Source of the DNA: Acuticoccus sp. I52.16.1
GTDB lineage: Bacteria; Pseudomonadota; Alphaproteobacteria; Rhizobiales; Amorphaceae
DNA length: 64,000 nt
Assembly (NCBI RefSeq): GCF_022865125.1
Contig: NZ_CP094828.1
Coordinates: forward strand, 1,860,001-1,924,000
Direction: 5' to 3'
Part shown: positions 18,401 to 24,133 of the stretch, in pieces
Layout of the letters: every line of letters starts with the position of its first letter
Numbering within the stretch: the first letter of the stretch is position 1
Notes under the pieces: generated by a model
What the model saw: the letters and a program-made list of their open reading frames with translations, nothing else
Databases searched by the model: none
What the model was told of the DNA's origin: nothing
Position numbers and translations under genes: made by a program

Positions 18401-20823
18401 GCCCCGCCCGAGGCCCCCAGGATGATCGACATCTTCTCGCGGCTGTCGGGCGCCTTCTCGATCCCGGCGTCGGCGAGGCAGCGGCGCACCAGCTCCAGCG
18501 TCATCAGCTGTAGCGGGTCGACGGCCTTGATCGCCTTCGGCGGCATGCCGAACTGCAGCGGATCGAACAGGAGGTCGTTGGAGAACCCGCCCCAGCGCGA
18601 GTAGATCTTGTCCGGTGCGTTGCGATCCTCGTCGAAGTAGATGCGCCAGTCCCACCGGGTCGACGGCACCTCGGAGATGGCGTTGACCTTGTCGACGATG
18701 TTTTCCCAATAGGCCTGCACGGTCTCCGCACCCGGCAGCGTGGCGGACATGCCGACGATAGCGATCTCCGTCGGCTCACCGCGGCGGGACACGCGGGCCG
18801 CTTCCAGCGCGGTCTCGGCCTGGCGGGCCTTCGCCTCCTGCAGCAGGGCGTGGCTGCCGGCGGAAATCTCGTCGTGCAGTTCGGCCACCGTCGTCACGGC
18901 GTCGCGGATCGTCGCGACCTGGCCGATCATGTACATGCCTTCGTTCTGCTGGCGCTCCAGCGGGACGGGCTGGATGTCGCCGTTCGGCCCGCCGCGCTCG
19001 GTGCCCTTGGAGGCGAGACGCAGGCGGCCGAGGGACAGCGCCTCCAGCTCCTCGCGCGCGTCGTCGGCGGAGACGGTGCCGGACTGCAACTCCCGCCGGC
19101 GCCGCTCGAACTCGTCGGTGAAGGGGGATTCGGCGGCGCGCGAGGCGTGGCCGGGGCCGGTCTCCAGCGTGTGCGTCACGGTGCAGGAGAGCGCCGTTTT
19201 CTGGAACTCCGGCACGATGGCGCCGGCGTCGACGATCTCCTTGGTGAAGAGGTAGGCGGTGCCGACGAGGACACCGACCTTGAAGCCCGCCTCGGCCAGC
19301 GGCGCCGTCATCGCCGACACCACCGCGGCGGAGTAGGCGTCGTGGATGCCGCCCGCGAAGAGGACGTGGATCTCGGCGTTCTGCGCCGGCGTGCCGGCAT
19401 TGGCCAGCAGCGTCGTCACCATCGAATCCCACAGCACGAAGGACGACAGCGGGCCGACATGGCCGCCGCACTCGCGCCCTTCCAGCACGAACTTCTTGGC
19501 GCCCTGCTCGATGAACATCGTCAGCAGGCGCGGCGAGGGGACGTGCAGGTAGGTGGCGATCCCGTCGTCCTCGAACGCCTTGGCCTGGTCGGGCCGGCCG
19601 CCGGCGATGAGGGCGAACTTCGGGTTGTAGCGCCGCGCGACCTCGACCTGCGCCGAGACCAGCTCGGCCGGCGCGAAGCCCAGCAGGCCGAGGCCCCAGG
19701 GCTTGCCGGCGAGCCGCTCGGCGGACTCCTTCAAGAGCGTTTCGACGGCGGCCGGACGCATCAGCGCCAGCGCCAGCATCGGCAGTCCCCCGCCCTCGCC
19801 GACGGCCTGGGCGAAGGCGGCATCGTCGCTGACGCGGGTCATCGGGCCCTGCACGATGGGGTACGGGGTGCCGTGCGTGGCGGCGACGCCCTTCCCCTTG
19901 CCGAGCGGGTCGGTCTCGATCGCGAGGTCGAGGCGCGTCTGCGTCTCGGCGAGCATCGCGGCGGCGAGCCGGCCGAACGTGGCGTAGCGCTCCGCGAACG
20001 GCGCCGCGAAGGCGACGGCCTGGCCGAGCGGGACGATGTCCGTCGCCGGGTCGGCCCAGCCCATCCGCGCGGCGAGCTGCGCCTCGGCGGCGGCGTCGTC
20101 CAGCGTGCGGGCGGTCTCACGGAAGGTGCGCAGGTGCCGGAAGGACGGCTTCTCGAAGACACGCCACGTCTTGGCGCCGATGACGACGCGGCCGGTCTCC
20201 AGCCCCGTGAGGTCCTTGAGGGCGGCGCGCGCCTTGTCGCTCAGCGGCGACTCGGCCAGCAGCAGGAGCTGGTCGTCCAGCACCACGCCAGCGGCGCCCG
20301 CGGCACGCACGGCCGCGGCGGAGTGCATGCCGATGCCGCCGCGCACCAGCACCGGCGCGGATTGCCGCCGCAGCGCCTTCTGCAGCAGGATATAGGCGGT
20401 CTCCTCGCCGACGGCGCCGCCGGCCTCGTGACCCTTCACCATCAGCGCGGCGTGGCCGGCGAGATCCGCCAGCCGGTCGTCCCACGCGTTCGCCTCGACG
20501 ATCACCGCGACGCCGATGTCGCGCGCGGTGGCGATCAGCGCCGGGTCGGCCAACACGGCGGGCGCGTCCAGCACCAGCCAGCCGAGGCCATCGGCGACGT
20601 GCGCGGCGACGTCCGCCAGTGCGGCCGCGTCGACCGGGCCGAGCTTCACGCCGAACGGGGCGCGGGTGCGACCGGCGAGCGCCGCGATCGCCGCGTGCGG
20701 GAACGGGCCCGTCTCGGCGTTGAGGATGCCGAGGTGGCCGGCGCGGTCGGCGGCGAACACCAGCCTGGCATCGGGCAGACCGGCCGGCGTCAGCGCAATG
20801 ATCCGAAACTCACCGGCGGTCAT
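12409..20823 (-). CDS. Pfa-like megasynthase: tandem nitronate-monooxygenase/ER halves-KS-AT-ACP-KR-DH
   Basis: A 2804-residue iterative polyketide/fatty-acid synthase. Order: a first NPD/TIM-barrel-like half (~1-220, VKGHEAGGAVGEE, VRGGIG); a second, fuller NPD/PfaD-like enoyl reductase (~310-620, VQGPMTRVSD, GRECGGHVGP, FAGGIH); KS (~683-1130, Cys in DAACASSL ~871, EAHGTGT, IGHTKAAAG); AT (~1236-1575, FVFPGQGSQY, GHSYGE); a ~290-residue Ala/Pro/Gly-rich linker; a single ACP (~1866-1945, GIDSIKR, the PUFA-synthase-type attachment motif); KR (~2200-2450, TGGARGIT, YSAANE); DH (~2530-2804, HRIDGVPVLP, DPSLIDAAAQ). No thioesterase is seen. ATG at 20823 with GGGAG 8 bases upstream is chosen over an in-frame start at 20862. 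The next synthase gene starts 39 bases after the stop. Confidence 0.92.
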   Translation of the reverse strand: MTAGEFRIIALTPAGLPDARLVFAADRAGHLGILNAETGPFPHAAIAALAGRTRAPFGVKLGPVDAAALADVAAHVADGLGWLVLDAPAVLADPALIATARDIGVAVIVEANAWDDRLADLAGHAALMVKGHEAGGAVGEETAYILLQKALRRQSAPVLVRGGIGMHSAAAVRAAGAAGVVLDDQLLLLAESPLSDKARAALKDLTGLETGRVVIGAKTWRVFEKPSFRHLRTFRETARTLDDAAAEAQLAARMGWADPATDIVPLGQAVAFAAPFAERYATFGRLAAAMLAETQTRLDLAIETDPLGKGKGVAATHGTPYPIVQGPMTRVSDDAAFAQAVGEGGGLPMLALALMRPAAVETLLKESAERLAGKPWGLGLLGFAPAELVSAQVEVARRYNPKFALIAGGRPDQAKAFEDDGIATYLHVPSPRLLTMFIEQGAKKFVLEGRECGGHVGPLSSFVLWDSMVTTLLANAGTPAQNAEIHVLFAGGIHDAYSAAVVSAMTAPLAEAGFKVGVLVGTAYLFTKEIVDAGAIVPEFQKTALSCTVTHTLETGPGHASRAAESPFTDEFERRRRELQSGTVSADDAREELEALSLGRLRLASKGTERGGPNGDIQPVPLERQQNEGMYMIGQVATIRDAVTTVAELHDEISAGSHALLQEAKARQAETALEAARVSRRGEPTEIAIVGMSATLPGAETVQAYWENIVDKVNAISEVPSTRWDWRIYFDEDRNAPDKIYSRWGGFSNDLLFDPLQFGMPPKAIKAVDPLQLMTLELVRRCLADAGIEKAPDSREKMSIILGASGGAGDVGAQYAVRSEMPRFLGELEPSAAERLPTWTEDSFAGILLNVAAGRSANRLDFGGVNYTVDAACASSLTAVYQGVLELETGRSDCVIAGGVDTVQGPFGYLCFSKTQALSPRGRCRTFDSEADGIAISEGIAVVAMKRLADAERDGDRIYGVIKGVAGSSDGRAKSMTAPHPDGQIRALRRAYEMAGYSPSTVGLFEAHGTGTVAGDTAELETVSRALDEVGGTEVANHAIGSVKTLIGHTKAAAGISGLMKATLACYHKTLPPHGYIDKPNPTLTAEDAPLYIVDEALPWLVRDGETRRAGISAFGFGGTNFHVTVEEYDSLAPAPAPRETWSHELLAWRAPDRAALAATVRQTADRLAGKSPAVRDLAVTLARKLPAKGVTATLVVDGRADPHGAVAKLAAALADPAAAMPAGAAFSAAPLAAEGKTAFVFPGQGSQYVGMFRELALLFEEAREGLQAADSVLEAAMAGKGLAGGRLSRAIFARALYDDAARAAAQDRLTRTDIAQPALGAVETGILALLRAMGVSADMAAGHSYGEFVALYAAGVLTLPQLLEISEVRGRLMIEAAGEGDLGTMAAVRADRPPVEAALKGIEGVWVANHNAPDQTVLSGTKAGIDVALQAMAKAGLQAQKITVGAAFHSPIIAEAGARLAEHIGTMDLSVPAFPVYSNQTGAPHAATGIAAAMGAHLASAVEFVAEIEAMYAAGARVFLSVGPKSAHANMVKKVLGDRPHRAVTMDDGAGGLEGFLRAIGGLLAEGARVDLERLWQGRDCRPLANDLTAHARQTVPAKHMWWLNGSGARPVGAPPLPVLTLEQAEVERAARARPVAAAEPAPAAGTTNDGAMAPTNGAQTPETTGPHGLANDRDVARSAFGQSQETRTDVTAKAAMREGRRGTFNKERVRMVDSTRTNAHDASVAEFQATMQRFLDVQEGVMLAYLGGGEMPAGVSQQAALPARPQRAPMRLPARGDQNGARPAGGPGRLAAPAPVATAPAPAYGANGSNGAYTNGHALNGGAHHANGAVAEAPAALAAAPAPVAAPAPAAAPAPAAAAAPASTELGRAQISDILLEVVEERTGYPRDMLDMDQNLEADLGIDSIKRVEIVGALLKGLPSAVQPNVADLGEQLNAQKSLNGILDTLAERIGSGVQGATAPFDLTEADNAPRKAATTARPSRYVIREQAQPSGASAAYALPKGTYLVSEDTGGVARTLAGLIEKAGGTPKLIQADVKALEGLAIDPDEPVVGFIHAAPLSAARLSESSDPSQWRNELLRNELFPHQALRAFGTSLAEGGRIVLVSGLGGRFGRDGNAPTLRLEGGGPGLAKSVKEEWPNAVAKAIDLDAKSPKSVSAGQIFDELRLPGGRIEVGYPKGVRTIFRSVAEEIEGPARDALPQGAVVLATGGARGITAEALHALAAPGVTFVIVGRTPLPTADADHFPHAVTLGDLRAAIIADARARKEPVKPAQVERIVRGTLRDREILANLAEFAAAGAKVEYRIADAQDPKEMSRLVRTLYDQLGRLDGVIHGAGVIEDRLLVDKDAESWLRVVETKILGALAIARALKPEKLSFFVMFGSVAGRYGNAGQSDYSAANELLNRIALQMRARWPQSAKVAVLNWGPWAGTRHGPGMVSDETRRKFEGKGVILVEPVGGAEACRDEILRGPIADVEIVLGEGPWEKHETDQSALMAIAPAPVEDVTSPLALLPGASDTEGARGGRIVAHTLNVGRDLYLDQHRIDGVPVLPVACALELSAQAAQMVWPGWAITEVSDVRLLKGLRLEGDAPAPIELVVQGSEHGDAAGFSASVRIKSAGEKGAPHYSAALQLADRLPEAEVAADLIDPRPSSVTAREAYREMLFHGPAFQAVTELVGMDETGIVANVAGIAPQAGFVAGAAADAAWLFDPSLIDAAAQLAWVWSIVHRGAPALPNRIGPVRRFAGAGAAARMVLQVRQDTPAPALSSEILVLDAAGRTVMVIDELESTSSEALNRFRGWAGEVRV
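15687..15702 (-). promoter_or_regulatory. Strong internal ribosome-binding site and in-frame ATG
   Basis: Inside the megasynthase gene, minus-strand AAGGAGAG (15695-15702) stands seven bases before an ATG (15685-15687) that is in frame (residue 1713). Translation from here would give a ~1092-residue ACP-KR-DH protein. The preceding ~120 codons encode low-complexity sequence that resembles a translated spacer. Either a second product is made or this is the scar of a gene fusion. Confidence 0.6.
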
Positions 20824-20882
20824 ATCTGCGCTCCCGAAGTGGCGTGAAGGTTCGCGTGTCACCCGGCCTACCTGCTGGCTCG

Positions 20883-21437
20883 TTATGTGTCGTTGTTCGT
20901 CGGATCGCTCCCGCCCGTGGGGGCGGCGATCTGCGGCGTCGGCGTGCCGCCGAGGAGGGCGCCGAGGCGCTCCACCTCCAGTTCGAGGCGTCGCACACGC
21001 TCTTCCAGCGCGGCTTCGCGGGCGGTGAATTCTCGCGCCCGGGCGGCGAGCGGACCGTCCCCGGCGGGGGCCGCGGCATCGCCGCCGCCCTGGTTCTGTT
21101 GCCGCGCCTCCACGAGCCGGCGCAGCAGCTCGCCGCGCTGGCCCCCGGCGCCGCCGGCCCCGCCCTGGCCGCCGCCTTCCGCCATCATGCGGCGCAGCAG
21201 CTCGCCGTTGCCGAAGGCACCGCCGGCCCCGCCGAAGCCGCCGCCGGCCGCACTGCCGCCGCCGCCGGCCGAACGCCGGCGCTGCATCATGTCGAGCAGA
21301 TTGCCCGCCGCGCCGCCCTGACCGGCGCCGGGTTTCGCCCCTGCGGAACCGGCCTCGGCGCCACCGCCGGCCTCGGCGCGCTTGGCCTTCAGATTGCGAA
21401 GTCGCTCGCGGCGTTTTTCGGCGTCCGTGTCACTCAT
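20883..21437 (-). CDS. Glycine-rich coiled-coil protein of the synthase operon
   Basis: 184 residues, function unknown. The N-terminus is a charged helix (EKRRERLRNLKAKR). The middle (about 24-125) is Gly/Ala-rich and mostly disordered, but carries three spaced short helical motifs: NLLDMMQRRR (46-55), GELLRRMMAE (78-87) and GELLRRLVEAR (102-112). A C-terminal coiled coil (about 130-161, REAALEERVRRLELEVERL) follows. There is no signal peptide or membrane segment. It lies between the sulfatase-fold gene (53 bases) and the megasynthase (59 bases) in one operon. The repeated LLRRM-like motifs could act as docking or assembly segments; this is inference from the layout. Confidence 0.75.
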   Translation of the reverse strand: MSDTDAEKRRERLRNLKAKRAEAGGGAEAGSAGAKPGAGQGGAAGNLLDMMQRRRSAGGGGSAAGGGFGGAGGAFGNGELLRRMMAEGGGQGGAGGAGGQRGELLRRLVEARQQNQGGGDAAAPAGDGPLAARAREFTAREAALEERVRRLELEVERLGALLGGTPTPQIAAPTGGSDPTNNDT

Positions 21438-21490
21438 GTCTGGCCCTCAGCCCTGTCCGTCCGTTGCGTCCCGTGCCACCAACGCTGCCG

Positions 21491-22312
21491 TCAGGGCCTT
21501 TTGCCTTCGAGAAATGGCACTGTGAAGGCAATCTCATGCATTACAGGTCCGTGTCCGAAGTAACCGTCCTCGCCGAAGGCTTCGCCGTGGTCGCCGACGA
21601 CCACGAAGAACGTGTCCTCCGGCGCCTTGTCCAAAAGCTGACCAAACAGATTGTCGACGTATTCCACACAGCGAACCTGCTGGTCATGGAGCGACTTCAT
21701 CATCGCGTCGTCGAAGAATTCGTCCTCCACCTTTCCGCCACCGTCGCCCCCTTTGGCGAGCGATTTCACGGCGCCGTGCACGCCCGAGATGTGCGGCAGG
21801 TTCTCACCCGACAGCATGTACGGATAATGCGTCTCGCCCAGGTTCAGGAAATAGTAGGTCGGCGCCTCGGACGAGAACTCAATTTCCTTCACCATTCCGG
21901 CAAAATCATTGTGGTTCGACATCAACTTGTAGTCATCGAAGAACTTGTTGATGAGCGTGAACCCGTTCAGCACCGGCATGGAGACGCGCCCGACGGTGCG
22001 ATAGCCATGGTCCTTCAACAGCTTCGGCAGCGACAGCTCGGGAATGAAATTCTTGAAGCCGAGGTCGGGAATATCCAACCGCTCGACCCAAGCACCGAAG
22101 TCTTCTTTGTAGACCTCCGACGCATAGACGCCCTGCGGGCTCCGATGCGGCACGAGACCCATCGTGAAGGTGTAGTGCGAGGGCGCCGTCCAAGAGGCGT
22201 AAGAAAAGCGCTTTTCCGCCTGCCCGAGGCGGTCGAAATTCGGGGTCTTCGCGCGGACGAAGCTGTCGTATCGGCAGCTGTCGAGGACCATGAAAACAAG
22301 ATTACGCGGCAT
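21491..22312 (-). CDS. Short cytosolic alkaline-phosphatase/sulfatase-superfamily enzyme
   Basis: 273 residues of the alkaline-phosphatase fold (sulfatases, phosphotransferases, phosphomutases). The N-terminal metal-site strand is VFMVLDSCRYD, a candidate nucleophile Thr42 lies in SWTAPSHY, and the C-terminal metal motif is VVGDHGEAFGEDG with a following GHG. The sulfatase CxPxR maturation motif is absent, so it is unlikely to be a formylglycine arylsulfatase. There is no signal peptide or membrane helix, which is unusual since most relatives are exported or membrane-bound. The start is five bases after the TPR gene stop, and the gene sits upstream of the two synthase genes. It could modify or release the lipid product (phospho- or sulfo-group chemistry), but this is inference. 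Confidence 0.85.
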   Translation of the reverse strand: MPRNLVFMVLDSCRYDSFVRAKTPNFDRLGQAEKRFSYASWTAPSHYTFTMGLVPHRSPQGVYASEVYKEDFGAWVERLDIPDLGFKNFIPELSLPKLLKDHGYRTVGRVSMPVLNGFTLINKFFDDYKLMSNHNDFAGMVKEIEFSSEAPTYYFLNLGETHYPYMLSGENLPHISGVHGAVKSLAKGGDGGGKVEDEFFDDAMMKSLHDQQVRCVEYVDNLFGQLLDKAPEDTFFVVVGDHGEAFGEDGYFGHGPVMHEIAFTVPFLEGKRP

Positions 22313-22317
22313 GTGTC

Positions 22318-23457
22318 TTAGGCACCCGTCGGCTGGATCGGTCTGGTTTGTCTGTTGCGCAGGACGTCGCCGAAGCGGCGCTCCGCCGGCGCCTCCCGTT
22401 GCGCCTCGATGAGGTCGCCCAGGTAGGCCTGAACCTTGTGCGCGGTCTCGTCCTCGCGCCCCGCCTCGTCGAGCATCGCCGTCAGATCGGGGTGCTTCTG
22501 GGCAAATTCCGGCACGCCGAGCACCGCGGCGCGGAACTCGTCGAGCGCCTGCACGGCCTGGCCCATCGCCAGGTAGGCGTCGCCCAATTTCTTGTGGATG
22601 AGCGCGGGCTGGCGGCTGGCGCGCAGTGCGCCGCGCAGCACTCGGATCGCCTCCTGGTGCTGCCCGAGGTCGATATGGCAGTCCGCCGCACCGAGCGCGA
22701 AGGGCTGGAAGTTGGGCTTCAGCTCTAGCGCGGCCTCGTAGGCTTCCAGCGCATCCTCGTGCTCGCCCATCGCGCGCAGCATCGCGCCGAGCGCGGCATA
22801 GGGCGCCGGCTTCGTCGGATTCTGCTCGACCGCGTCCATCAGCAGCGGCTCGGCGGCCGCGTAGTCCTCGTCGCGCACATAGAGCCGGGCCAGCGCGAAG
22901 GCGGCGGCGCCGAATTCCGGATGCGACTCCAGGATCCGCTGCAGCTCGGCCTTGGCGGCGTCGGTGTCGCCGGCCTTCTCCAGGTTGCTCGCCAGCATGA
23001 ACCGTACCGCGACCTGCTGCGGATTGCGCTTCAAGGCCTCGCGCAGGCGGTTGGAGGCCTCTTCGTAGTCCCCCTCCCGTGCGAAGATCTGGCTCATGCG
23101 CACCTGCGAGGTGCCGCGCGAGGGGTCGGCCTGGCCGGACTCCTCGTAGTCCTCCAGCGCCCCGTCGATGTCGCCCATTCGCTCCCGGGCGCGGGCGCTC
23201 ATCGTCAGCGCCATGGCCGAGTGCGGGTCGATCTCCAGCGCGTCCTGGAAATACTTCAGCGCGGTCTCGGGGTCGCCCTCCTGCATGTGCACCTGGCCGA
23301 GGCCGATGTAGCCGAGGGTGACCTCCGGGTGCCCCTCGACCATCGCGACGAACGTCGCGCGGGCGCTCTCGAGGTCACCCTTCTTGAGGAACTCCATCGC
23401 CTGCTGAACGTCCCGCCGGATCAGCAGCTTGGTTCGCGGGTCTATGTTCTCTTTCAT
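22318..23457 (-). CDS. Tetratricopeptide-repeat protein, first gene of the synthase operon
   Basis: A 379-residue, almost all-helical protein with about eight or nine consecutive TPR units, for example GYIGLGQVHMQEGDPETALK, AALGAMLRAMGEHEDALEAY and KKLGDAYLAMGQAVQALDEF. It has no signal peptide or membrane segment. TPR arrays are protein-interaction scaffolds. Its position as first gene, five bases before the sulfatase-fold gene, suggests it organises the synthase complex. GAGGGG lies about eight bases before the ATG at 23457. The partner and exact role are unknown. Confidence 0.88.
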   Translation of the reverse strand: MKENIDPRTKLLIRRDVQQAMEFLKKGDLESARATFVAMVEGHPEVTLGYIGLGQVHMQEGDPETALKYFQDALEIDPHSAMALTMSARARERMGDIDGALEDYEESGQADPSRGTSQVRMSQIFAREGDYEEASNRLREALKRNPQQVAVRFMLASNLEKAGDTDAAKAELQRILESHPEFGAAAFALARLYVRDEDYAAAEPLLMDAVEQNPTKPAPYAALGAMLRAMGEHEDALEAYEAALELKPNFQPFALGAADCHIDLGQHQEAIRVLRGALRASRQPALIHKKLGDAYLAMGQAVQALDEFRAAVLGVPEFAQKHPDLTAMLDEAGREDETAHKVQAYLGDLIEAQREAPAERRFGDVLRNRQTRPIQPTGA

Positions 23458-24058
23458 CGCCTGTGCCCCTCAAAGCCACCCGCGCGGACACGCGGCCCCG
23501 CATCGAACGTCGTCGATAAGGGCACACTTGCGCCGATGGTCGACCCAGTCTTCGCCACACACCCGGACGCCGGTCTCGTCGCACTCGTCAATGGAAACTC
23601 AGCGCGCGGACAGATCAAAAGGCGCCCCCGATTCCGCCGGGAGAACAAGGCTATGCGCCAATATGAAAATATACAGCCCGGTTAAAGCAAAGGGCCAGGG
23701 CCTCGCATCGGTCATAACAAGACCTCATTTGCGATGGGCTGCCACACGACAAGATTTCAGCGGCCACGGAATTGCCCAAATTCATCAAAACGCACCCACC
23801 ATCACGCAGACACTGCCATCTTCCGCCGAACCTGCGACAGGTACCGTCGACATGCGCTAATTATGGTCAATGTCTATAAAGTTGGCGGCGTAGAATCGCA
23901 ACCTCCAAACACGGGCGAAGCCGCGCCAATGCCTTCACATATCGCTCCTTTTAAGGGAACGATGTCGTGATGGCCGCTCTCATGTGGCGGCGGCGATAAC
24001 GGGTCTCTGCGATTCCCGTCCCATCGATAAGCTGCGCTCTATGCCGTGCCGCATCGGC
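23458..24058. other. Long intergenic region upstream of the synthase operon
   Basis: About 600 bases with no convincing gene. The stretch 23640-23960 is clearly richer in A/T than the rest of the window and probably carries the promoter of the leftward TPR-synthase operon. On the minus strand, T/A-rich words such as TATATT (around 23668) and TTGACG (around 23585) occur, but no pair has a convincing -35/-10 spacing. Confidence 0.5.
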
Positions 24059-24093
24059 GACACGCCCCGTTTACGGGGCAAACGGGGCGTGTC
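24059..24093. repeat. Perfect 14-bp inverted repeat downstream of the TRAP operon
   Basis: Arms GACACGCCCCGTTT (24059-24072) and its exact complement (24080-24093) flank a 7-base loop. It lies 41 bases past the stop of the leftward dctM gene. There is no T-run on either side, so it may be a U-less terminator or a 3'-end stabilising hairpin of the TRAP transcript. Confidence 0.6.
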
Positions 24094-24105
24094 GGGTCTC
24101 GGGAA

Positions 24106-24129
24106 TTCGGCGGTTCGGCGGTTCGGCGG
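24106..24129. repeat. Three tandem copies of TTCGGCGG
   Basis: Three exact 8-bp direct repeats lie between the inverted repeat and the dctM stop codon. They are a short simple repeat with no evident role. Confidence 0.6.
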
Positions 24130-24133
24130 TGGC

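Noticed and set aside
14851-18513. A 1220-codon plus-strand open frame opposite the megasynthase
   Set aside because: Same cause: antisense frame of a GC-rich gene with no recognisable protein features.
7705-20823. Enediyne-type polyketide synthase
   Set aside because: A fused PPTase is shared, but the domain order, the NPD reductase, the split into two proteins and the lack of other enediyne cassette genes do not fit.
23700-23970. Short plus-strand frames in the region upstream of the TPR gene
   Set aside because: No ribosome site, no codon bias typical of this genome and no conserved features; more likely a promoter region.
24059-24093. Insertion-sequence end or attachment site
   Set aside because: No transposase or integrase gene, no target duplication and no second copy in the window.
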